Assembly: GCA_004376385.1 (NCBI GenBank)
Contig: SOJY01000183.1
Coordinates: 1-8,885 of the forward strand
Direction: 5' to 3'
Source: Candidatus Bathyarchaeum sp.
GTDB taxonomy: Archaea > Thermoproteota > Bathyarchaeia > Bathyarchaeales > Bathyarchaeaceae
DNA: 8,885 bases
Part shown: piece after piece, positions 1-5,994 of the stretch
Position numbering within the stretch: the first letter of the stretch is position 1
Layout of the letters: each line of letters opens with the position of its first letter
Translations under genes and position numbers: made by a program
The notes under the pieces: generated by a model
The model's database searches: none
Seen by the model: only the letters and a program-made list of their open reading frames with translations
What the model was told of the DNA's origin: nothing

Positions 1-260
1 TGTTCAACTCTGGGTTCTGGGACAGCCTTTTGTTCGATGGGCGATCCTTGTTCCAGATTGGCAAAGCAGTAGGGGCAAGCTTCGTACTGTTTTGGCGGCG
101 TAACAGAAAGGATGGTCAAGAGAATAGGCTCTTCAAATTCCCTTCGGCATCTTGGATTTGGGCAAACAACCACTACGGCTTCTTCCGTCAACCTTACTGC
201 ATCTCGGCTCTTCTTTGATAGAGTTGCTCTGTTCAGGATATTTAGGTTTAATGAATTCAA
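1..260 (-). CDS. Zinc-finger protein, N-terminal part; gene runs off the left edge
   Basis: An open frame on the minus strand, closed upstream by a stop at 264-266 and continuing beyond base 1, gives 86 visible residues. The core reads VVVVCPNPRCRREFEEPILL and then ACPYCFANLE. With a start at TTG 258-260 the cysteines are residues 33, 38, 62 and 65 (C-x4-C-x23-C-x2-C), a clear zinc-binding arrangement. There is no ATG in the frame; TTG 260 or TTG 189-191 are the candidate starts. I favour 260 because the residues between look protein-like and a TATA-like box lies about 45 bases upstream, but no good ribosome binding site supports it. The function is not recognised; similar cysteine-rich proteins in archaea are mostly uncharacterised. 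It is transcribed divergently from cysS. Confidence 0.7.
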   Translation of the reverse strand, partial: MNSLNLNILNRATLSKKSRDAVRLTEEAVVVVCPNPRCRREFEEPILLTILSVTPPKQYEACPYCFANLEQGSPIEQKAVPEPRVE

Positions 261-300
261 AATCTAGACACAAAATCTCCCGAAAAATCCCTATTTTCAG

Positions 301-310
301 TTTTTTATCC
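301..310 (-). promoter_or_regulatory. Possible TATA box for the left-edge zinc-finger gene
   Basis: Read on the minus strand this is GGATAAAAAA. A start of transcription about 26 bases downstream would fall near 279 and leave a leader of roughly 19 bases before TTG 260. The upstream region is A/T-rich throughout, so this is only a candidate. Confidence 0.3.
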
Positions 311-410
311 CTTTTTCAAGCCTTATTTCAAGATGAAAACAGGTTTTTCTGCATGCCAAGCTTCAACTTTGTAAGCCCTAGTAAACTGGTTAGCTAAGTT
401 TCTGATTAAC

Positions 411-416
411 TTTAAA
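411..416 (+). promoter_or_regulatory. TATA-like box for cysS-thiI
   Basis: TTTAAA followed by TCAT is the best TATA-like element before cysS. Transcription would start near 438-441. That gives a leader of about 50 bases to ATG 491. It would also place the GTG at 440 almost exactly at the transcript 5' end, so a leaderless, 17-residue longer CysS cannot be fully excluded. Confidence 0.45.
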
Positions 417-480
417 TCATGGGTAACCTCTAAGTTTTTGTGAGGTTCACTATCGGATTCAAGTTAAAGTTTTTGTTTAT

Positions 481-485
481 GGTGA
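481..485 (+). promoter_or_regulatory. Ribosome binding site that sets the cysS start at 491
   Basis: GGTGA lies five bases before ATG 491. The same GGTGA core precedes the chosen starts of the Sm-like gene and the small membrane protein gene in this window, which supports it as a genuine Shine-Dalgarno sequence here. Confidence 0.55.
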
Positions 486-490
486 AAAGG

Positions 491-1948
491 ATGGTTTTGC
501 GAGTTTTCAACACGATGAGCGGAAAGATGGAAGAGTTTAAGCCATTACAGGATAAGCATGTGGGCTTGTATGTTTGTGGACCCACAGTTTATGACTGGGC
601 TCACCTGGGTCACGCCCGAACATACATCGCCTTTGACGTTATTGTTCGTTGGCTGGAGTTTAAGGGCTACTCAGTCTTTTATGTGCAAAACATCACGGAT
701 GTGGGTCATCTAACCACGGACACGGCTGAAGACAAAATCGTGAAACGGGCAATAGAACGAAAAGTTGAGCCCATGCAGCTGGTGGAAGTTTACATGAGAG
801 AATACTTCAAAGACCTCGATGCTTTGGATGTTAAACGTCCAGACATTTCTCCCCGCGCCACCGGTCATCTCCTCGAAATGATTGAGGCAATCCAATCTCT
901 GATACAGAAGGGGTACGCCTACGAGGTTAACGGAAACGTGTTCTTTGACGTATCCAAACTGGACGATTACGGGAAGCTCTCGAAAATCAAGCTTGATGCA
1001 ATGCTCGAGGGCTCCAGATTTGAGGTTCATCAGGACAAAAAGAACGCCCGAGACTTTGCGCTTTGGAAACGGGCTGCGCCGGAAACAGTTCTAAAGTGGT
1101 GGAGTCCATGGGGCACAGGTTTTCCGGGCTGGCACATCGAGTGCGCGATTATGGGCTTGAAGTATCTGGGAAGCCAGTTTGACATCCACGGCGGGGCTCG
1201 TGACCTGATTTTTCCTCATCACGAAAACGAGATTGCCCAGAGTGAAGCTATGACTGGAAAGAAGCCTTTTGTTAAGTATTGGCTGCATACTGGTTTTCTG
1301 AAGATTAATGGAGAAAAGATGGCGAAATCGCTAGGGAACTACATCACTGTCCGAGAGGCATTAAAGAAGTATTCTGCTGAAGCTATCCGCCTCTTTGTTT
1401 TGTCTACTCATTACAGGAGCGAAATCGATTTCACTGACGAAAGGCTCAAGGGCGCTGAAACCAGCTTGAAAAGGCTCTATAACACTTTGGAGTCTTTAGA
1501 GGATACAAAGAAAGTTTCAGCGAAACGAGAGCCGAATGAGGTAGAACAGAAGTTCGGCGAGAACGTGGAGAAGCTTAGAGGCGAATTTGTGAAGGCTATG
1601 GATGAAGACTTTAACACTCCGCAGGCGTTAGCTGCGCTTTTTGAGTTGTCGAAGGAGATTAACAGGTTTCTGGACGAACAGAAACAAGTGAACGCTGAGA
1701 TTCTGGAAAAGGTTTATGACAGTTTTTCGGAGCTGGGTAAGGCTTTGGGTCTCTTCCAACAAGAGAAAACTGAGAAGAAAGTTGGCGGGAAGATAGCTGA
1801 TGATCTGGTGCAGCTTCTGTTTGACTTGAGAGAAGAGCTGCGCAAGAAGGGAGATTACGGTTTGTCGGATGAAATCAGAGCCAGAATGAAAGAGTTAGGT
1901 TTGGTTATAGAGGACACGGCTGAGGGACCCAAGTGGAAACTAGCCTAA
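491..1948 (+). CDS. cysS: Cysteinyl-tRNA synthetase
   Basis: Class I cytoplasmic enzyme that activates cysteine with ATP and loads it on tRNA-Cys. The 485-residue product starts MVLRVFNTMSGKMEEFKPL, matching the usual family N-terminus. The frame stays open upstream to GTG 440, but the extra 17 residues are not family-like. Visible motifs are the HIGH-type signature HLGH at residues 38-41; zinc ligands expected by comparison with the E. coli enzyme at C29, C218, H243 and E247 (FPHHENE); GWHIEC at 213-218; and the KMSKS loop at 276-280, which reads KMAKS. A DALR-like helical anticodon region follows (about 310-420), and the C-terminus carries the usual segment around SDEIRARMKELGLVIEDT. Length is normal. 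The last 16 bases overlap thiI, suggesting a two-gene operon. Identification is very secure. Confidence 0.97.
   Translation: MVLRVFNTMSGKMEEFKPLQDKHVGLYVCGPTVYDWAHLGHARTYIAFDVIVRWLEFKGYSVFYVQNITDVGHLTTDTAEDKIVKRAIERKVEPMQLVEVYMREYFKDLDALDVKRPDISPRATGHLLEMIEAIQSLIQKGYAYEVNGNVFFDVSKLDDYGKLSKIKLDAMLEGSRFEVHQDKKNARDFALWKRAAPETVLKWWSPWGTGFPGWHIECAIMGLKYLGSQFDIHGGARDLIFPHHENEIAQSEAMTGKKPFVKYWLHTGFLKINGEKMAKSLGNYITVREALKKYSAEAIRLFVLSTHYRSEIDFTDERLKGAETSLKRLYNTLESLEDTKKVSAKREPNEVEQKFGENVEKLRGEFVKAMDEDFNTPQALAALFELSKEINRFLDEQKQVNAEILEKVYDSFSELGKALGLFQQEKTEKKVGGKIADDLVQLLFDLREELRKKGDYGLSDEIRARMKELGLVIEDTAEGPKWKLA
1922..1926 (+). promoter_or_regulatory. thiI: Ribosome binding site for thiI inside cysS
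   Basis: GAGGG lies six bases before GTG 1933, within the cysS coding sequence. It supports the GTG start and translation of thiI from the cysS transcript. Confidence 0.5.
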
Positions 1949-3126
1949 ACACCGTTTACGACTCCGTTATCATTCACTTCAGCGGAGAACTGTGGCTCAA
2001 AAAGCTTTGGACCAGAAAATACTACGAGAAGCGGCTTGCCAGAAACCTGAAGCAAACATTGAAGCATTACAACGTTCCCTACAGTGAGCTTGTTCGTCGG
2101 CACGGCAGATTCTACCTGAAGACGGATTCGGCAGTGGAAGCTGCAAATAAGCTGGCGCGTGTTTTCGGAATCTCCTCGGTTTCTCCTGCAGCTGAAACGT
2201 CTTCTAAACTTGATGAAATAATTGAGAAGAGCCTGTTCTTGGCGGGCATCCTGTTGAAGGCTGGAAACACTTTTGCCGTCAAATGTAAACGCGTCGGAAA
2301 ACAGGGCTACTCGAGCTCTGATGTCCGCAAGTTGCTGGGACAAAGGGTCCTAGATGAGTTCGGTGAGAAGCTGGGTTTGAGGGTGGATTTGGGTAATCCT
2401 GACGTTGTTTTGGGCGTTGAGGTTAGAGATAACCAAGCTTTTGTTTATTCACAGGTGATTGAGGCTGTTGGCGGTATGCCTCTTGGTGTTCAACCGAAGC
2501 TTGTTGGCTTGTTTAGTGGAGGAATAGATTCGCCTGTTGGGTGCTGGCTGGTTATGAAACGAGGCAGCCCAGTTGTATTCGTTTATTTCGACAATAGTCC
2601 CTTCACGGATGAAACTACAACCCAGAGAGCATTGAATGTTGCTGAGGTGCTGTTTGGTTGGGCAATCGGGTTCCCAAGAAAGGTTTACGTGGTTCAGCAC
2701 GGCGAAAACCTGAAACAAATCATGCAAACCAACAGGAAATACTCGTGCTTGCTCTGTAAACGTATGATGTATCGAGTAGCTGAACGGCTGGCAGAACAGT
2801 TGAGGGCTGAAGGAATCGTTACTGGAGAAGCCATAGGCGAGCAGGCTAGCCAAACCGTAACTAACCTGAGGGTGCTGAACGCTGCTGTCAAAGAGTATCC
2901 TGTTCATAGGCCCCTGCTGGGTTTTGACAAACAAGAAACTGAAGCAATCGCACGAAAGATAGGTACATACGAAGTTTCGAGCAAGAAAGCGGGAGCATGC
3001 ACAGCAGTTCCCTATCAGCCGTCCACAAAGGCGAAGATGGAAGATGTCCTAAAGGCTGAGGAGAAGCTGGACATAGAAGCAATGGTTAATCGGTCGCTTG
3101 AGTCCATTAAAATTGTTGAGTTATAG
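1933..3126 (+). CDS. thiI: tRNA 4-thiouridine synthetase ThiI, archaeal form without rhodanese domain
   Basis: Enzyme that adenylates uridine 8 of tRNA and replaces its oxygen with sulfur to give s4U. The 397 residues show an N-terminal ferredoxin-like part and THUMP domain (about 10-175) followed by a PP-loop ATPase domain. The PP-loop is SGGIDS at 195-200. Other family signatures are CLLCKRMMYRVAE starting at C272, the GEAIGEQASQT segment at 298-308, RPLLGFDK at 326-333 and IGTYEVS at 343-349. There is no C-terminal rhodanese domain, unlike E. coli ThiI. Cysteines C272, C275 and C356 have the layout (CxxC plus a distant Cys) described for methanogen ThiI, where they are needed for sulfur transfer and may hold an Fe-S cluster. 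The start is GTG with a GAGGG site before it, overlapping cysS by 16 bases. Confidence 0.94.
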   Translation: METSLNTVYDSVIIHFSGELWLKKLWTRKYYEKRLARNLKQTLKHYNVPYSELVRRHGRFYLKTDSAVEAANKLARVFGISSVSPAAETSSKLDEIIEKSLFLAGILLKAGNTFAVKCKRVGKQGYSSSDVRKLLGQRVLDEFGEKLGLRVDLGNPDVVLGVEVRDNQAFVYSQVIEAVGGMPLGVQPKLVGLFSGGIDSPVGCWLVMKRGSPVVFVYFDNSPFTDETTTQRALNVAEVLFGWAIGFPRKVYVVQHGENLKQIMQTNRKYSCLLCKRMMYRVAERLAEQLRAEGIVTGEAIGEQASQTVTNLRVLNAAVKEYPVHRPLLGFDKQETEAIARKIGTYEVSSKKAGACTAVPYQPSTKAKMEDVLKAEEKLDIEAMVNRSLESIKIVEL

Positions 3127-3142
3127 CCTGTAATCTGTCCCC

Positions 3143-3158
3143 GCTTTTTCTTTTTTGT
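3143..3158 (+). terminator. T-rich transcription terminator after cysS-thiI
   Basis: Pyrimidine tract with T5 and T6 runs (CTTTTTCTTTTTT) starting 17 bases after the thiI stop. Archaeal RNA polymerase typically stops at such T tracts without a hairpin, and none is seen here. Confidence 0.5.
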
Positions 3159-3203
3159 CTCTTAATCAAAAACAGCCAAAACTTGTTTAAGGTTTAGTTT
3201 GTT

Positions 3204-3217
3204 GAGAAGAAAAACGG
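3204..3217 (-). terminator. Possible T-rich terminator for the 44-residue zinc-ribbon gene
   Basis: On the minus strand this reads CCGTTTTTCTTCTC, beginning 18 bases after the stop of the small gene. No hairpin is evident. Confidence 0.4.
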
Positions 3218-3235
3218 TTTTTTTGGGTTGTGGTT

Positions 3236-3370
3236 TTATGCGGCTACGCAGACGGTCCACAATGTTTCTACTCTTCTGCAGACGTCGCATTTGTATTGTG
3301 TCAGGTAGCCTGATTCTTTTTCTACTTTCATTTCCGATTTACATTTAGAACATTTTATTCCTTTACTCAC
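3236..3370 (-). CDS. 44-residue zinc-ribbon protein, function unknown
   Basis: A short minus-strand frame between thiI and the aldo/keto reductase encodes MSKGIKCSKCKSEMKVEKES, continuing GYLTQYKCDVCRRVETLWTV and CVAA. Cysteines at 7, 10, 28 and 31 form C-x2-C-x17-C-x2-C, a classic small zinc ribbon, with a fifth cysteine at 41. About a fifth of the residues are Lys or Arg, which would suit nucleic-acid or protein contact, but no function can be assigned. It has a TATA-like box upstream and a T tract downstream. The start is unsettled: GTG 3368-3370 lies inside a strong GGAGGTGA sequence; TTG 3374-3376 would add two residues; the optimal spacing from GGAGGTGA points to an ATA codon at 3356-3358. 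The paired CxxC motifs make a real gene likely. Confidence 0.72.
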   Translation of the reverse strand: MSKGIKCSKCKSEMKVEKESGYLTQYKCDVCRRVETLWTVCVAA

Positions 3371-3374
3371 CTCC
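3367..3374 (-). promoter_or_regulatory. Strong Shine-Dalgarno-like sequence at the zinc-ribbon gene start
   Basis: On the minus strand this reads GGAGGTGA, near-full complementarity to the 16S rRNA 3' end. It overlaps the GTG taken as start instead of preceding it. The in-frame codon eight bases downstream is ATA, not a usual start, which makes the true initiation site uncertain. Confidence 0.5.
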
Positions 3375-3450
3375 AAACTATGTTCATCTGTGATTGTCTA
3401 ACTTTCAGTTGCTGTTAGCTTTCTGCATGGTTCAATAATTGAGCGGATAA

Positions 3451-3456
3451 TTTATA
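3451..3456 (-). promoter_or_regulatory. TATA box candidate for the zinc-ribbon gene
   Basis: Minus strand TATAAA within TATGTATAAATTATCC. Transcription would begin near 3428, leaving a leader of about 58 bases before GTG 3370. The neighbouring sequence also has TATA-like stretches on the plus strand, including the palindrome TCTATATAGA at 3471-3480. Confidence 0.4.
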
Positions 3457-3552
3457 CATATACCACATAATCTATATAGACTACATATTCTAGACTTTTC
3501 TTCACAGTGACACAAAAACAAGCAGCAACAATATTCCGCCAAATTAATGTTC

Positions 3553-3561
3553 ACAAATAAC
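3553..3561 (+). promoter_or_regulatory. Weak TATA-like element before the aldo/keto reductase
   Basis: ACAAATAAC would place a transcript start near 3583 and a leader of about 13 bases before TTG 3596. The match is poor; the more A/T-rich sequence at 3447-3480 is an alternative promoter. Confidence 0.25.
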
Positions 3562-3595
3562 TAAAACTAACTCCAGGGATTAGGAACAAAGGCTA

Positions 3596-4786
3596 TTGAA
3601 ATATCGTAAGATGGGTTCTCTTGATTGGAAAGTTTCAGCTCTAGGGTTCGGCTGTATGAGGCTGCCATCTAGAAGAATCAATAGACTAAGAGCCAAGACA
3701 GACGAGTCCATCGAGATAATCCGCTACGGAATTGATCTAGGCATAAACTACATCGACACGGCATGGCTATATCATCTGGGCGATAGCGAAAAAATCATCG
3801 GGAAAGCACTAAGGGATGGCTACAGAGAACGAGTGCATTTAGTTACCAAGTTACCAATGTTCATGGTTCGTAATTCCAATCATTTTGACAAATACCTAAA
3901 AACTCAGATGAAAAGACTCCAAACAGACTATTTAGATGCCTACTTGTTTCATGCATTGGATCAGGGAAAATTCAAAAAACTAAAACGGCTTGGACTAATC
4001 GACAAAATGGAAAAAGCAAAGAATGAAGGGCTTATTCGCAGCATCGGCTTCTCTTTTCATGACACTCTGCCGGTATTCAAAGAAATAATTGATTATTACC
4101 CATGGGATATTACCCAAATCCAGTACAACTACATGGATACCTGTATTCAAGCAACAACAGAGGGACTATCCTACGCACATAACAAAGGCATCGCTGTGGT
4201 TGTTATGGAACCTCTAAAAGGGGGGACCTTAGCAAACCCTCCGCAGGAAGTTTTGAACATAATTAGTTCAGCAGAAAAAAAGAGAACTCCAGTTGATTGG
4301 GCTCTTCAGTTCTTGTGGAATCAGGCTGAAATCTCAGTTGTCCTTAGCGGAATGGGCTCCAAAACTATGGTGCAAGAAAATTGTGCAAGCGCTGACCGTT
4401 CTGGAATCAACTCTTTGGCGCCCCAAGACCAGATGGTGATTGAAAGCCTTTCTGAAGCATATAGAAAAAGAATTATTGTTCCATGCACGGCTTGTGGCTA
4501 TTGCATGCCCTGCCCCGAAGGCGTCAATATTCCTCAAAATTTTGCTTGTCTAAACAACGTTTCTCTAGAAACGAGCCGCTTTCGACGGTTTCAAACAAGA
4601 AGAGCTTACAGAAAACTGCAGAATTCAAAGAAGAAAGTGGACCTTAACAATCCTAATGGAAACGCGACAATATGCATTGGATGCCGTAGATGCGTGGAGA
4701 AATGCCCACAAAAAATTGACATCCCAAAGGAACTCGAAAAAGTGAAACAAGTTTTGGGGAAACGAAAGGCTTTGTGGTGGTTTTAG
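3596..4786 (+). CDS. Aldo/keto reductase with two C-terminal [4Fe-4S] motifs
   Basis: A 396-residue cytoplasmic oxidoreductase of the aldo/keto reductase superfamily, in the branch that carries an added ferredoxin-like tail (COG1453 type). The N-terminus MKYRKMGSLDWKVSALGFGC is typical and supports the TTG start; ATG 3611 would lose the first strand. The catalytic tetrad is visible as D54, Y59, K85 and H119 on a TIM-barrel framework (about 1-290). The tail has CTACGYCMPCPEGVNIP (C297, C300, C303, C306) and ICIGCRRCVEKCPQKIDIP (C360, C363, C366, C370), each able to hold a [4Fe-4S] cluster. Such a protein could pass electrons between a nicotinamide or carbonyl substrate and a ferredoxin-like partner, but the substrate is unknown. 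No partner gene is adjacent; it appears to be transcribed alone. Confidence 0.9.
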   Translation: MKYRKMGSLDWKVSALGFGCMRLPSRRINRLRAKTDESIEIIRYGIDLGINYIDTAWLYHLGDSEKIIGKALRDGYRERVHLVTKLPMFMVRNSNHFDKYLKTQMKRLQTDYLDAYLFHALDQGKFKKLKRLGLIDKMEKAKNEGLIRSIGFSFHDTLPVFKEIIDYYPWDITQIQYNYMDTCIQATTEGLSYAHNKGIAVVVMEPLKGGTLANPPQEVLNIISSAEKKRTPVDWALQFLWNQAEISVVLSGMGSKTMVQENCASADRSGINSLAPQDQMVIESLSEAYRKRIIVPCTACGYCMPCPEGVNIPQNFACLNNVSLETSRFRRFQTRRAYRKLQNSKKKVDLNNPNGNATICIGCRRCVEKCPQKIDIPKELEKVKQVLGKRKALWWF

Positions 4787-4854
4787 AAGCGCTGAGGCTT
4801 GAGCCACAAGCTAAAACTATTGAATGGACAATTAAAGGAGAACTTTGGTTTGGG

Positions 4855-4867
4855 ATTAAATTTTAAC
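4855..4867 (+). repeat. Direct repeat, copy 1 of 2 (ATTAAATTTTAAC)
   Basis: The 13-base sequence occurs again exactly at 4970-4982, 115 bases downstream. Both copies resemble TATA regions, so the pair may simply be two A/T-rich promoter elements upstream of the RIO2 gene; the T-rich part at 4861-4872 could also end transcription of the reductase gene. Confidence 0.4.
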
Positions 4868-4930
4868 TTTTTATAGTATTCCCTACTCGTTAGGCAATTT
4901 ACAATGGTAATTTGCTTCTTAGTGGTGTTT

Positions 4931-4944
4931 TTACCTATAGGTAA
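4931..4944. promoter_or_regulatory. Perfect 14-base palindrome upstream of the RIO2 kinase gene
   Basis: TTACCTATAGGTAA equals its own reverse complement. It sits in the 265-base gap between the reductase and the kinase (4787-5051), between the two copies of the 13-base repeat. Its symmetry would suit a dimeric DNA-binding regulator. No known operator is recognised. Confidence 0.4.
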
Positions 4945-4969
4945 TTTTGGGTGGAACAAAACAAAGAAA

Positions 4970-4982
4970 ATTAAATTTTAAC
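4970..4982 (+). repeat. Direct repeat, copy 2 of 2, also a TATA candidate for the RIO2 gene
   Basis: Second exact copy of ATTAAATTTTAAC. As a TATA element it would start transcription near 5003 and leave about 48 bases of leader before ATG 5052. The rest of this gap shows no convincing gene. Confidence 0.35.
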
Positions 4983-5051
4983 GGCTTCAAGTTATTCTTC
5001 AAACTTGTTTTGGTAAACTCCTTAAGTGTTCTCTCCATTAGTTGTTTGTCC

Positions 5052-5951
5052 ATGTCAGCCGTTAATATTGCTGTGCGAGCCTTTCGTAAACTTGAACCTG
5101 AAGACCTTCAGATACTGCAAGCCATCGAACAGCAAATGAAAAATTATGAGCATGCACCAAAAGACGCCATCCACAAACAAGCAGAACTTCCGCTCTCAGA
5201 AATAGAGTATCGGTTACCAATTCTCATAAAAAAGGGCTTACTCAGAGGCTGGCGAGGAAAATACACGGGCTACAGCCTCACAACAGCAGGATATGACACC
5301 CTAGCCATAGACACCCTAGTGAAAGCAAACATAATCGAAGCCTTCGGCAAACCGTTAGGCGTAGGCAAAGAATCAGACGTCTACGACGCCCTCACACCCA
5401 ATGAAAAACGTGTAGCACTGAAATTTCATCGACTAGGACGAACAAGCTTCAAAAAAACCAAACTCAAACGAAACTACACAGTCAATTACAGTTACACGCC
5501 TGATTGGCACCACCGATCCAGAATCGCAGCCAAAAAAGAATACACCGCCCTGAAACTGCTATATCCTAAAGGCGTAGCGGTTCCAGAGCCCATCAAGCAG
5601 ACCCGTCACGTCTTGGTCATGGACATGATAGAAGGCGCAGAACTTTACCATTACCCAGAACTGCCAGACGCACAAGCTGTATATAACGAGACACTAGTTA
5701 ACGTAAGAAGAGCTTACCAAGACGCCCACATCATCCACGGAGACCTCAGCCCCTTCAACATTATCCTCCAGCCAAACCAGCACATTCTCATAATAGACTG
5801 GCCCCAAAACGTTCCCACAACACACCCAAACGCAAAAGAACTGCTAGAAAGAGATGTACGAAACGTTCTAACCTTTTTCCAACGCAAACACGGACTAAAA
5901 AACAGGCTAAAAGATGCCGTAACCTACGTCACAGAAAATACCAAAAACTAA
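5052..5951 (+). CDS. rio2: RIO2-type atypical serine/threonine kinase
   Basis: Archaeal RIO2 kinase/ATPase, a family involved in maturation of the small ribosomal subunit. The 299-residue product has an N-terminal winged-helix part (about 1-90, with the LEPEDLQILQAIEQQMKNYE segment) that in relatives binds RNA. A RIO kinase domain follows. Visible motifs are the nucleotide loop GVGKESDVY at 103-111, the ATP-binding lysine K124 in VALKFHRLGRTSF, the catalytic loop HGDLSPFNI with D231 and N236, and the metal-binding D249 in IIDWPQ, where IDFPQ is commoner. The flexible loop (about 131-158) and YPKGVAVPEPI are also typical. The frame extends upstream to TTG 4947, but ATG 5052 matches the family start. 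No ribosome binding site is seen before 5052, so the message may be leaderless or weakly initiated. It converges with the Sm-like gene. Confidence 0.92.
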   Translation: MSAVNIAVRAFRKLEPEDLQILQAIEQQMKNYEHAPKDAIHKQAELPLSEIEYRLPILIKKGLLRGWRGKYTGYSLTTAGYDTLAIDTLVKANIIEAFGKPLGVGKESDVYDALTPNEKRVALKFHRLGRTSFKKTKLKRNYTVNYSYTPDWHHRSRIAAKKEYTALKLLYPKGVAVPEPIKQTRHVLVMDMIEGAELYHYPELPDAQAVYNETLVNVRRAYQDAHIIHGDLSPFNIILQPNQHILIIDWPQNVPTTHPNAKELLERDVRNVLTFFQRKHGLKNRLKDAVTYVTENTKN

Positions 5952-5994
5952 GTTAACGGCACAAAAGATTGAACGCATCAGGAGAAGTTTAGCC

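Noticed and set aside
30..397. Two overlapping plus-strand frames of 62 and 81 codons
   Set aside because: The first is the antisense shadow of the minus-strand zinc-finger gene, whose cysteine pattern is clear. The second has no recognisable motif and runs through A/T-rich upstream sequence.
440..450. Short inverted repeat GTGA-GGT-TCAC in the cysS leader
   Set aside because: Four-base arms are expected by chance, and no riboswitch or T-box-like structure is visible around it.
440..490. 17-residue N-terminal extension of CysS from GTG 440
   Set aside because: The extension is not family-like, whereas ATG 491 has a GGTGA site and matches the normal N-terminus. A leaderless longer form remains a minor possibility.
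4797..4811. Small stem-loop GCTTG-AGCCA-CAAGC after the aldo/keto reductase
   Set aside because: Only five base pairs and not followed directly by a T tract, so it is not a convincing terminator.
4904..4981. 25-codon hydrophobic frame (MVICFLVVFLPIGNFG...) before the RIO2 gene
   Set aside because: Very short, in A/T-rich sequence, no ribosome binding site, and it contains the palindrome and the second repeat copy. More likely non-coding.
4947..5051. 35-residue N-terminal extension of the RIO2 kinase from TTG 4947
   Set aside because: RIO2 proteins normally begin close to the residue encoded at ATG 5052, and the extension covers likely promoter sequence.
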